Origin: Bombardia bombarda
Lineage: Eukaryota > Ascomycota > Sordariomycetes > Sordariales > Lasiosphaeriaceae
DNA length: 64,000 nucleotides
Assembly (NCBI GenBank): GCA_030512295.1
Contig: JAULSR010000011.1
Coordinates: 186,001 to 250,000, forward strand
Direction: 5' to 3'
Both the position numbers and the translations under genes were made by a program. Within the stretch, counting starts at the first letter, position 1, and each line of letters starts with the position of its first letter. The notes beneath the pieces were generated by a model. It ran no database searches, had not been told where the DNA came from, and was given only the letters and a program-made list of their open reading frames with translations. Below are positions 11,482-20,531 of this stretch, one piece after another.

Positions 11482-12821
11482 TCAGGCCTGGCTGGCCAAG
11501 AGCTCCCGCATTTTCTCGATGGCCTCGTTGCGATGCTCCAGCATATCTATGTCCAAGATGAAGTCCCATCTGGGCAGCAGGTTTCCTGCCTTCTTCATCT
11601 CCATCCCCGTCTGGGCCCCTTTGCCGATCAGAAGCATGCCGGTGCCGCGGCTGGACTCAACGATGCGCTGGGTGCGGGGGCGGCGGACGAGATCATAGGC
11701 CTTGAGAGCCACCTGCGCCTCGGCAGGGGTTTTGGCCCGACCAAGCACGGTGGAGAGAATCAGACTGTCTTCGATGGACATGCCGCCACCGGAGCCCTGC
11801 CAGGGGGTTGTGGCGTGTGCAGCATCACCCATGACACACATGGAGCCGGAGGCGTAGCTGGACGCAGGTGGATGCTCCCAGAGGTAGATGGCGTCCTGTT
11901 CATTTTCCTGGCACAGAAGCTGGTTCTCCGTTAGCATTTTGCCTCATCTGAGGAGTACGTAACACGCGAATTTGAACATGCCTCGTCAACGGCCTTGCGC
12001 AGCTGTGGCGGCCAGCCTGTGTACAGCGCCTTGATCTCATACGCCTTGACGGCGCGGTGCCATTTATCGGACCCCTCGGCCTCAGGGTCGATCGATCCGA
12101 TCACAAACTGCACCAGCTGGCCGCCACTGAGGACATTGTGGAGGATGTAGTTGCCCTCGCCAACCCACGAATACTCGCGAGCATCGTCAGCGTTCACGAG
12201 TCCTTCGCCCATGCTCGCGTGAGCTTTTGCGTAGGGCTGGAGGGACATGACGATCCACAGGCCAGTGTTTCTCGGGCTCGCTGCAGGGTCGTTCTCGCCG
12301 AGCACAAGCTTCCGGACGGTGCTGTGGATGCCGTCTGCGCCGACCAGAATGTCGCACTCGTGCGTGGTGTCGTCGGTGAACTTGAGGGTGAGGGAGCCGT
12401 CAGGGCTCCGGTCCGCCGCTTGAAGCTGCTTGCCTGCGTGGAGCCGCTCTGCTGGAACATCGGCAAGTAGCTCTTGCAAGTAGGCGGCGCGGTGGACAAT
12501 GCTTGTGAGCCGTTTGCCTGCCGTGATCTCGTCAATCTCGTTGATGACCTCGCCCTCGCCCTCGCCCTGGGCGATCATGAAGCGGACACCTCTCTGGGGG
12601 ACGGCTCCAGCGCGCTTCAAGAGTCCGGCGGCTGGAGGACCAATGAGATCCAGAGCAGCTTGTGCATTGCGAGTGACGCCGATGGCCAGACCAGCCTCCT
12701 TGAAGGCAGAGGCGGACTCAAAGATGTGGACATCAAGATGAGGGTATGGAAGAAGAGCTTGCATCAAGGATGCGCCGGCGAGACCGCCACCCGAGATGGC
12801 GATGCGAATTGGGGAAGACAT
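11482..12821 (-). CDS. FAD-dependent monooxygenase, salicylate hydroxylase-like, with a GC-AG intron
   Basis: Model: complement(join(11482..11919, 11982..12821)), 425 aa. The dinucleotide-binding GGGLAG (11-16) follows the first strand, the DG motif is GADGIHS (about 165), and the second FAD motif is GDAAHATTPWQGSGGG (about 311). The complete class A flavin monooxygenase fold is therefore present. The enzyme uses NAD(P)H and O2 to hydroxylate an aromatic or related substrate. The 62-bp intron starts GCATGT rather than GT. No GT site nearby restores the frame, whereas GC-AG splicing gives VDE-LLCQENEQDAIYLWEHP without a gap. I use the ATG at 12821; the frame is open further upstream without another ATG. 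Its place between the membrane protein and the RiPP precursor makes it a likely tailoring enzyme, which is inference. Confidence 0.88.
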
Positions 12822-14411
12822 GGTGTTGGAATCGGAGTAACTGGATGTGTGATTTTGGCTCTTAGGTGCAGACTGGACTGGACTCGGTGACTGGCACAAG
12901 TGCTAGACTGTGGTGAGATCCGACGAGGGCCTTATATGTAGAACAAATGCCAGTATGTTATTACCCCGTAACCCCAAAAGTACAGGGACACCGAGCACGG
13001 TACTGTATGTAGTGGGTATTTGATGCTCTCTGTGACGGCGTGGTAGGGCTGCAGGTATAATCCTACTAGTACGAAGTACCATAAGCCAGGTAGTATTGAA
13101 CAACAAAGCTGAGGGAGGAAGGGTTCAAGGAAGAGATCCAGCGGGGTAGTTCTAAATGATAAATCCCAGGCGAACCATCCTTTTCTGGACTGATCCACAC
13201 GTGATACGGCTCGCGAGCCTGAGGTCCTGGGTGCTACCTGGATGGATGACAAGTGACAACAGACGTCGAGGGACTTGGGAAGTTTTGCCTAGTGAAGTTT
13301 GCCTAGTGTAACAGGCATAAGTGCCCACCGATACTACATGCATGTCTGGGGCGGGACACCGGCAGATAGTACCGTGCAACTTCGCCAAGAAGGGAGGGCA
13401 AGACGAGCCTGGGAGCCTGGCAGTTTCCATGTGGCGGGATCCTTCAGGCGTCAGTGAGACAGCGCGTGAGAGAAAGAAGGTCCTGTTGGAGAAAAGGCAG
13501 CAGTTGCCGCAGATCTTGGGAAGTCTTCCCCGCTGTAGCCAACTACAGGACGGCATTGGTTGGGGGCTGAGGAGCGTTGCAGTTGCACAATGAGTGGTAG
13601 GCCGATAGACCCATCCTGGCGATATTCTCTGATGAGGTGATGATCACTCCGGCGCTCCAATTTTCACCCCGTAATTAATTAGTAAAGCTGTTGTTGCTTT
13701 TTGTGGCGCAGCGTGGCCATCCTGAACACCATCGCCCTGTTCAAGTTGGCGCATTGACATGTTGGGTGTGACCGTGTGGTACCTACCGGCCGGGAGATTA
13801 TGAGGAGGATATACTGTTAGACCTACTGTGTAGACCCACCTGCCCTGAGGTTACACAGGGTGGGGGTACTCTTCGACCGGGGATCCAGGTCCAGTTTTTC
13901 TGCCCGGAAACAGGCCCACAGAGGGTCTCTTGCACTCCGCACCTCTGTACCACAGTACTCCCAAATGGGCCGCTCACATTTGGTAAGCACCCTTGGTATC
14001 GAGTACCTAAGCTCGAGTCTGCGTGGCTATTGTGGCACTGGTAGTGGGCTGGCTGTTGGCTCAACAGCTGTTGTTGCATACACATGGACAAGATAGGTAC
14101 CCATCGTTGGCATTGATAAAACGATGTTGACTATTATCATCGCAAAAAGAGCGGTAAATTATCTATCAAGCCTGACACGCCAGCTTGTCTTACGACTGAT
14201 GATCGGAGAAGCCCCCATTTCTGTCAACGTCGTTCATGCATTCAATCGAAAGGAGAGTGTTTCCAACGCATGCCAATCTCCAACAAAATTCCGTCAGAGT
14301 TCTCACGAGACCCCAGGAGCCAAGACCCATGAAAGCAGCAGTCAAGGACTCAGTGCTCGAGTCAAGTAGATGACGTACAGAGAGTACGAGACTTTGAAGC
14401 TTGTCGTATTT
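12822..14411. other. Intergenic region between FAD monooxygenase and RiPP precursor
   Basis: About 1.6 kb with no supported gene. It contains one inverted copy of the short dispersed repeat at 13833-13863. Open frames present are unconvincing on either strand. Confidence 0.5.
13833..13863 (-). repeat. Dispersed short repeat, copy A (inverted)
   Basis: This 31-base stretch is the reverse complement of the repeat found at 15684-15719 and 17601-17636, with one base missing. Flanking bases also show patchy similarity to copy B (a TATA-ACTGT-AGACCT context). The origin is unknown. Confidence 0.7.
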
Positions 14412-14744
14412 TCAAAGAGCAAAGTCGGGATCGAACTCAGTGGTGCCGTCTCGCTTAGCCTTGAGAGCAAAATCGGGATCGAACTCAGTGGTGCCGTCTC
14501 GCTTGGCCTTGAGAGCAAAGTCGGGATCGAACTCAGTGGTCCCGTCTCGCTTGGTCTTGAGGGCGAAGTCAGGATCGAACTCAGTGGTACCGTCGCGAGG
14601 AGTGATGGTCTGACTCTGGGATGGCTTGAGCCACTCTTTTGAGCGTCAGCGCTGCGGCACGACAACGGCTATGAGAGACTTACCATGAGCAGTGGGCAGG
14701 GCCACAGCAACTGAAACAAAGAGAGCAACGTTTGCGATCTTCAT
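14412..14744 (-). CDS. RiPP precursor peptide: signal peptide plus four Kex2-type repeats (dikaritin-like)
   Basis: Model: complement(join(14412..14635, 14684..14744)), 94 aa. The 48-bp intron has donor GTAAGT, branch GCTGAC and acceptor AAAAG; other acceptors run into an in-frame TGA. Residues 1-19 form a signal peptide (MKIANVALFVSVAVALPTA). A short leader ends in TPR, then come units at 35-50, 51-66, 67-82 and 83-94. Each unit is DGTTEFDPDFAL, followed in the first three by K(T/A)KR, so Lys-Arg sites separate the copies; the last copy ends at the stop codon. This is the architecture of ustiloxin, phomopsin, asperipin and epichloecyclin precursors, whose repeats are cut by Kex2 in the Golgi and then oxidised by UstYa proteins. 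The unit contains two Phe and no Tyr. The 12-residue segment is invariant, with only synonymous differences between copies; the only replacement is Thr/Ala in the spacer. UstYa genes follow within 1.5-3.4 kb. Confidence 0.88.
14415..14594 (-). repeat. 48-bp coding tandem repeat (3.75 copies)
   Basis: Units on the minus strand: 14594-14547, 14546-14499, 14498-14451, and a 36-base last unit 14450-14415 directly followed by TGA. They encode the processed segment of the RiPP precursor. Differences lie at codons 2, 8, 9, 10, 11, 12 and 14; all but codon 14 are silent. Confidence 0.95.
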
Positions 14745-14796
14745 GTTGAGAACGGTATGGGTGTGGTAGTCTTGGTCTTGAATGTTGGTTAGTTAA

Positions 14797-14844
14797 GGTA
14801 GGTAGGTCGGTAGGTAGGTAGGTAGGTAGGTAGGTAGGTAGGTA
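14797..14844. repeat. GGTA/TACC tetranucleotide microsatellite in precursor upstream region
   Basis: Twelve tandem tetramers (one is GGTC) lie 53-100 bases upstream of the RiPP precursor start codon, in its promoter or 5' UTR. Copy number is likely variable between strains; an effect on expression is speculation. Confidence 0.9.
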
Positions 14845-14997
14845 GGTTTGTGTAAGCCCTATTGAGACGGTGTCTCGCTGCGGGAGAAGATATGTCGTGA
14901 CTTTATGAGTGAGTGACCTGGACAGCGTCGTCAGGAAACTGTGAGCAAAGGGTGTCATGTCAGTGCCCATGCTAACACTCCGACCTCGTTACTTCGC

Positions 14998-15560
14998 TTT
15001 AGGAAGGACAGTCAATGTGCTGCTGATCAATAACCACAGAGTCCTTTGTGAGCCTAGATCTCACGATACCGAATATGTCGCCAACATAGTCAATCAGATC
15101 CCACGTCTGACCAAGGTCGCCACTCGCCGAACCTGAGAGTTTGAGAAGGATCCGTGTGTAGCCAATGCATTGCAACCCCATTTCAGAGCTGTTATCACTT
15201 TACACATCAAATAACTGGCGGGCATGGCGCTGGGGGAACACGAAGCAGACTGTGCCGCGGACAACGGTTGGCATGTAGGACTCAGAAGACGACATCAGGG
15301 TACAACTCTGAGAGAGTTTTCGAGGGATACTGCTATATTGAGGCTCTGGATCAAGGAAGCGCCGCCCTGGTAAGACCAATGGAACTTTGCCGTGCGATCG
15401 TCGCAGTCGGCAGACATGACTGCTTGCTGGGGCTGTGGCGGCACAGTACGTGCTATCATACCGACATGATTGAGGATTCCACTGCATATGCAAGCCTTCT
15501 GGGCGGCCGAAGCGCTTGATCAGCGTGTTGGTGAGGATGCCGATGATCGACAGTCTAATC
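14998..15560 (-). pseudogene. Coding-like segment of unknown family, probably a gene relic
   Basis: Minus-strand open segments look coding but do not join into a clean gene. One (about 15557-15485) reads RLSIIGILTNTLIKRFGRPEG. Another (about 15420-15300) reads ADCDDRTAKFHWSYQGG onward. A third (15181-14999) is an uninterrupted 60-codon frame ending in TAA. A possible 46-base intron between the first two would use donor GTCGGT, the same unusual donor as UstYa intron 1. Stops break the frame between the second and third segments. I do not recognise the family. It could be a decayed cluster gene between precursor and oxidase, or chance. Confidence 0.3.
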
Positions 15561-15683
15561 TGTGTCTCTACTCTCTGACTTGGGGGGAAGGTGTCATTTC
15601 AACACTGCGACCATGCACCCGAGGGGTTCAGCACATCACGGCGCTCGAGCACGGGTACGGTACATGCGGCGTGGAAGAGTCCT

Positions 15684-15719
15684 CCACCCTGTGTAACCTC
15701 AAGGCCAGGTGGGTCCAGG
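15684..15719 (+). repeat. Dispersed short repeat, copy B
   Basis: This 36-base sequence (CCACCCTGTGTAACCTCAAG...) matches 17601-17636 at 35 of 36 positions in direct orientation. The two copies flank the UstYa gene at 16232-17267. Read on the minus strand, both encode a similar peptide (LDPPG-EVTQGG), so a duplicated gene fragment is possible. Confidence 0.85.
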
Positions 15720-16231
15720 TCTACAGTCTTATACTGAGGCTTTGAGGTCCTTTCTCATCGGTGCCTCATTCCACTTATGCTGATGCATGCATGAAGAGTC
15801 CTGTGCCTTTGACAAGCGTGACGAGTCTGAGGCAAGCCCGGGCGCGTACATCCTGGTAAGTTATCTCGATCCCGACCCTTTCCGCCAGCCATTAACGTCG
15901 GGTCCCATGATCCTTACACATAGGTACCTAGTCATCAGGAACTCCTGCCTGGGCATGGTGCCGAAAAGCGAAGTGGGTGGGGTTGTATATCAGAAAGACA
16001 ATGGGCATTTATAGAACCAATCAACGCGTATAAAAGCAGTATTCTACAAATGCAGGGCAACAGGTACTATAGCCGCATCCTTGCCCTTCATTTTACCGAG
16101 CATCGTCTATTGGGTTAATATTTTTAAAAGACATTGATCACAGCCACAAGTGAATACCGCTTCGTCGAGATGTATCGCACCGCCCTCCACCGCAACGCCC
16201 CGGGAGGCAACAAGACAACATCACCTCCGAC

Positions 16232-17267
16232 CTACGGGCGCACAAGCATGTCGGTGCTGGCAACTCTCTGTCGCATCCATGACTGCAACTTGTCCCAGTT
16301 TACGCACTTCTGTACCGGGGGGATGCGGTGAGTTGGGATGTCCTGCCTCCGTTCGCCCCAGTATAGCGTGTACAGAGAGTAGTCCAAATGGCACAGCATA
16401 CCTTGGCGGAGGAAGTCAAGGCAATGGTCTGGTACAATTTGGTTAGCCAGAGAAAGCAGAAAGAGCCGACCGAAAACAGTCAGACGTGTTCTCATCACAG
16501 TTTCACTTGCCTGCATGAGCTTGGAGATAGTCAAACTGAGCTTGGTCGTCGTCTAGGCTTGGATAGAAGTGCTCGCGATACAGGAATTGCTTGATCATCT
16601 TCTGTTTAGAAACAAAACGGTAAGCCTAGCTCATGCGCCCAAGGGGTTATTTATCTTCTTACAATACAATGAAGATTGTGACCGACGCCTAGGCCTGCTG
16701 CGTAACCCCCATCTTTGAGCGGGATAGAGTCTGAGCCAGATTGCCTCAGTTCTGCTGCCGATATGCGGATGAGCGTGCCTGGAAAGAATAGAGTCAGATC
16801 TTGAATGCGAATGACTTGTTCCAAGAGTGACTTACTATCCATGAGTTCATGCATTGACTGCTCCCATTTCGGCCCCGGGTGACCTGTGAACCTGGTGTCG
16901 TTGGGAATTATAGACGAATACTGGTACTCTATCGCGGCGTTTGCGGGAGCTGCAAAGACAGTGGCATTCGTGTTAGCTTATAAACATCTGTATCGGGGCC
17001 GGAGGAATACCGACAATAAAGCTCAACTAGTTTATCGCTGGATGCCCCCGACAAAGTTTGAAGTTCCGGCAGTCGAAGGATGAACGTTCCAACCAAAGAG
17101 AAGCATACAATAAGGAGCAAGAAGTTCGCAAGCAACGAGATCTTGTAGCCCAAGCTCCATGTTTTAGTATGATGAGTGTCGATAGCCTCTGAAAAATATG
17201 TGTCTCGTGGTGAGTGGGCATCATGGCGGTCTTGGTCAAGGAATGGGGTCTCTTCTTGCTTCGACAT
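16232..17267 (-). CDS. UstYa-family (DUF3328) oxidase, copy 1
   Basis: Model: complement(join(16232..16428, 16511..16601, 16663..16778, 16836..16949, 17015..17267)), 256 aa. A single membrane helix (about 43-65) follows a short cytosolic N-terminus, placing the domain in the Golgi/secretory lumen. The domain opens with SPANAAIEY (85-93) and carries both diagnostic HxxHC motifs: HNLHC (156-160) and HADHC (190-194, followed by LDFLRQGMLC). UstYa proteins catalyse oxidative cyclisation or hydroxylation of Kex2-released RiPP peptides; the His/Cys motifs are required in characterised members. Intron 1 uses donor GTCGGT. The fourth intron uses a GC donor (GCAAGT) and is needed to read HADHC intact. 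It is transcribed toward the precursor gene and away from copy 2. Confidence 0.92.
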
Positions 17268-17547
17268 ATTATCGATATCGATGCCGACTTCTACCTTACC
17301 GACTTGATGGATGCTAGATGAGTAGTCTGAAAGACAATGAGGGATATGAGAGGAAAACGACAGAGATGTGACACCTAGAGACAAGACGTGCCTCTTGGCC
17401 TCAAAGGTGTTAGATCACAGGGCGGCCGTAGCAAGAAAGGGTTGGTGCCTGCTCCGGGATGCTTCAAGCAGGTGGCAGAACTCACTTGTTCGAGCACGCT
17501 AGTGTATACCGCCTCAGTAGAGGAACATAGATAATTCAAGAGCGTGC

Positions 17548-17881
17548 TTAGTCCCGACAGATCTTCGTGACCCGAGACCAACAAGGATGAATTGCATCCC
17601 CACCCTGTGTAACCTCAGGGCCAGGTGGGTCCAGGACAAGTTGTTGAACTTGCAGAAGTTGGCTCTGTGACGTGGCAAAGATGGAGGTCAGCCTGAAAAG
17701 GGAGACACAACTTTGGCGCAGTGTGCCTATATGCACGTTGGCTGGTAGTATCTCGTGAGGCACAGCGCCTCGTACCAACCGGCGTCTCGAACACTTTACG
17801 TGATATCCTGTTTGAGAGATTACGGAGTTCCTTCTCGATGCGGAAGATAACCCCGTAGCAGTCTAGGCGAGTGAACAGCAC
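17548..17881 (-). other. Upstream region of UstYa copy 1 with a coding-like stretch
   Basis: An open minus-strand frame beginning near 17881 contains LDCYGVIFRIEKELRNLS, and a second frame (17778-17548) contains SQSQLLQVQQLVLDPPGPEV, overlapping repeat copy C. They look like fragments of one degraded gene, but no splice model or family could be established. The rest of 17268-18135 is the divergent promoter region of the two UstYa genes. Confidence 0.25.
17601..17636 (+). repeat. Dispersed short repeat, copy C
   Basis: Near-identical direct copy (35 of 36 bases) of 15684-15719; see copies A and B. It lies upstream of UstYa copy 1. Confidence 0.85.
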
Positions 17882-18084
17882 CGTTACGTCGGATTCAGAG
17901 ATGGAGGGTAAGAGGGATCATCACGCTGCGGTGCGATCATGACCACAGCGAATCACCAAGCTCTACAGTGCCTGGTAGTACGGCAGCCTAGATTTGAGGC
18001 TTTGGCCCTGCTCGATATCCCTTAGTCTCCACCAGAGTTATCAGAGATTGCCGCATTCTTCAGCTGCTCCCATCTTCTTAGCAA

Positions 18085-18124
18085 CTTTGCTATTTAGTGA
18101 GGAGCTTTGCCATTTAGTGAGGAG
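18085..18124 (+). promoter_or_regulatory. Tandem 20-bp duplication just upstream of UstYa copy 2
   Basis: CTTTGC(T/C)ATTTAGTGAGGAG occurs twice back to back with one mismatch and ends 11 bases before the ATG at 18136. It lies in the 5' leader or core promoter. Whether it is a regulator site or a chance duplication is unknown. Confidence 0.6.
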
Positions 18125-18135
18125 CAATTATCAAA

Positions 18136-19182
18136 ATGGCCCAGGATCAGTATGAGACTGAGCCCTTCTTGGGCATTAACAAAGATACACCTGTGTTGAA
18201 GGCCGGATCTAGGTCTAAGCGGCGTGTCTCATTCTCCTGTCTTCTCGCAATAAATGGAATCCTCTGCTTTCTGCAGTTGATCCTCTTTATCTTCAACGTC
18301 GGATTCTTCCTGACTGGCAAGCCTTTGGTTCCATCTCGTTCCAACCTCAACGGCAAGGAGCAGGATTTTGAGAAAGCATTCTGTAAGTTTGTTGCAATGA
18401 AGACACGACGGACTATCGCTCACGATGAAACTCATACAGCACCTGCGCGTTCGGCGATCGAGTATAGTGTGGAGGTGCTCGGTTACGAGAACAGTCCGTT
18501 CACGGGCGAGCCACGCCCCGAGCTTGATGAAGCCTGGTCAGATCTGTTGCGATGTAAGACATTCTTTCCTCATTCTCAAATATAGGTATATATCCTACAG
18601 TACGGATGCTTATGTATTCCAGCGACGATGGTGAAGATTTCGAACGAAGAGATGGAAAGGATGAATAAGACTTCCATTACGATGAAAGATGGCTCGGGAT
18701 ACCTAGGCTACCTCGAGGCGCACCACATGCTTCACTGCGTGGTAAGTTATGGACGGCCCGGTTCGTGGACGTTACAGTTCCTTGAATAAAGACATATTAA
18801 ATAACATATGATCTATCAGAAACGGCTCTACCAGTACCAAAATCAAGACCATTATCCTGAGCTTAAGGCAGACGGGTCGTCGTTTTCGTCGCATCATCGA
18901 AGTGAGTGCCTGTACCTGCAAGGGGCAAGACGCTTTCGGTAGCTGACTCCATCATCTTCAGATCATTGCCTCGAGGTTCTCCGGCAAGGCATCATGTGCA
19001 ACGCCGACGTTTCGGTCAATACATTCTTTTGGGAGAACCCCCGAAAGATCAAGGGAGATCGGTCCGGCCCCAGGAAATGCACCAATTGGGATCGCCTCCA
19101 GGCATGGGCAGATGAGCGAACGGTTCAGTACGATGATATAAACCAGTTCCTGGCGACCTTGGTATACGATGATGATCTTTGA
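18136..19182 (+). CDS. UstYa-family (DUF3328) oxidase, copy 2
   Basis: Model: join(18136..18382, 18440..18553, 18623..18741, 18820..18901, 18962..19182), 260 aa, all GT-AG introns in phase. There is one membrane helix (about 33-58), then the luminal domain starting SPARSAIEY (83-91). It has the motifs HMLHC (155-159) and HRNHC (186-190, followed by LEVLRQGIMC), and a conserved late Trp block (FFWENPRK, CTNWDRL). All four intron positions and phases match copy 1, so the two are ancient paralogs; their sequences are strongly diverged. In ustiloxin-type pathways paired UstYa proteins (UstYa/UstYb) act on the same cyclisation, so a paired role here is a fair inference. It is divergently oriented to copy 1 across 868 bases. 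Confidence 0.93.
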
Positions 19183-19883
19183 AAGAATACCCTGTGTGTA
19201 CGGGCAGCCAAGTCAGTAGGCTCCAATCTGTCTGTTACCCCGTACTAGCCTAGCCGACTACAGGACGGGCAGTCCAGTCTGGGTACCTCTGTTGCACCTG
19301 TCATACTGGCCAGGCTGGAGTATGTCTGGCAGGTTTGATAGTCATTGATGGTCTAGGAAAGCAGGCAAAATCTCAGAACAAAAATTTGAAAAGCCAAGTT
19401 TCTTTTCTTGTTCTTTCTTACTTGAACGAGGCTCTCTAGATTATCCACTAAAAAGTACGTTTGCACTTGCGTTTCGACCTTATGTCGACCGGAGGCTTGT
19501 TCCATTAGCTCTCGTTTCGCCCCTGAGCCAAACGCCGGATCTGACGTCATCATTACACCTTCATGTAATCTATTCCCTCGTGTGAATGATTCAATCGCCA
19601 TCAAAACCCCAGATTATTGCTTTCCGTAAGCCCATACAAACCCCATTGTCCCGTTACAGCGCGCATCAGAACGCAACCAGCTGCAGACCTCTCACATCGA
19701 CAGCTAAGCTCCAGACAAAAAAAACAGTCGTCGTCGCCAGGGGTTAATCGACCGATACAATATCGATCCCCATCCCACCACAAATAAACAGCAAGCCACC
19801 TATAACAGCTACCATAAACTCACTTGCATCGACCAAAAACCATCTCTACCGCTCCCCCCCCCACCCAAACAACAACAAAAACA
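19183..19883. other. Intergenic region, right edge of RiPP cluster
   Basis: No gene is seen. Its right part is the promoter of the 96-aa protein, ending in a C-rich and CAA-rich leader typical of fungal 5' UTRs. Confidence 0.5.
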
Positions 19884-20174
19884 ATGTTCAAAGGCCGCGC
19901 CGCGCCTCTCCTCGCCATGTCGGCGCTCGCTGGCGGTATGCTCTACCAGACGGGCGGCGGCACCGCGCAGCCGCGCAGCAGACAAAAGGGCGGCGACGGG
20001 TCGCACAACATCCCTGTTTCCGAGACGCTGCAGGCTATCGGCGGCCAGGGTGGGCGGAAAGCTAATCTGCCGCACGAGAAGGGCATGGAGATCGACCCCA
20101 AGAACACAAAGATTATGAGCGTGTCGCCGGATGCGCACAGCAAGAGGAATGAGGATAAGGTGAGGGACTTGTAG
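19884..20174 (+). CDS. Small hypothetical protein (96 aa)
   Basis: Single-exon frame with a good leader (ACAACAAAAACA before ATG). The N-terminus MFKGRAAPLLAMSALAGGMLYQ is a short basic plus hydrophobic segment, compatible with a membrane or mitochondrial signal. The rest is hydrophilic, Gly/Lys-rich and likely disordered. Composition and leader suggest a real gene. No domain recognised. Confidence 0.6.
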   Translation: MFKGRAAPLLAMSALAGGMLYQTGGGTAQPRSRQKGGDGSHNIPVSETLQAIGGQGGRKANLPHEKGMEIDPKNTKIMSVSPDAHSKRNEDKVRDL

Positions 20175-20531
20175 GGGTTTGGGGGTTTGTTGGTTGGAGG
20201 GAAGTCGAAGGGTGGTGGTTATGTGGCTGGTCGGGGGTAGAGTTGGTCAGAGGGGGTGGGTGGGTGGGTGGATGGATGGGTGGGTAGGTGACTGCATCTT
20301 TTTGTACAAGATTGGTTTGTATTTGTATTTTATTTTATGGATAATTCTAACGCTGCCTTCCCTCCCAAAGGAAATGCGGCTTTGCTGGCTGACTGACCCC
20401 TACGCCTTTTCCTTTCGTATGTCCCTATGTCCCTTAATACATACTACCGCGTATCTTTTGTGTATACCCCCCCCCCCCTTTCCCCTTTCTTTTGTTTACT
20501 CCCTCCCCCTGCCCCCCACAACTCCCACCTC

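Noticed and set aside
12932..13660. Overlapping minus-strand frames between the monooxygenase and the precursor
   Set aside because: Checked for a peptidase, methyltransferase or regulator that the cluster lacks; no motif or consistent splice model was found.
14370..14642. Plus-strand repeat frames over the RiPP precursor (repeated IELSGAVSL-like units)
   Set aside because: Antisense shadow of the 48-bp repeat. The minus strand has the signal peptide, intron, Lys-Arg sites and silent-only variation; the plus frames have none of these.
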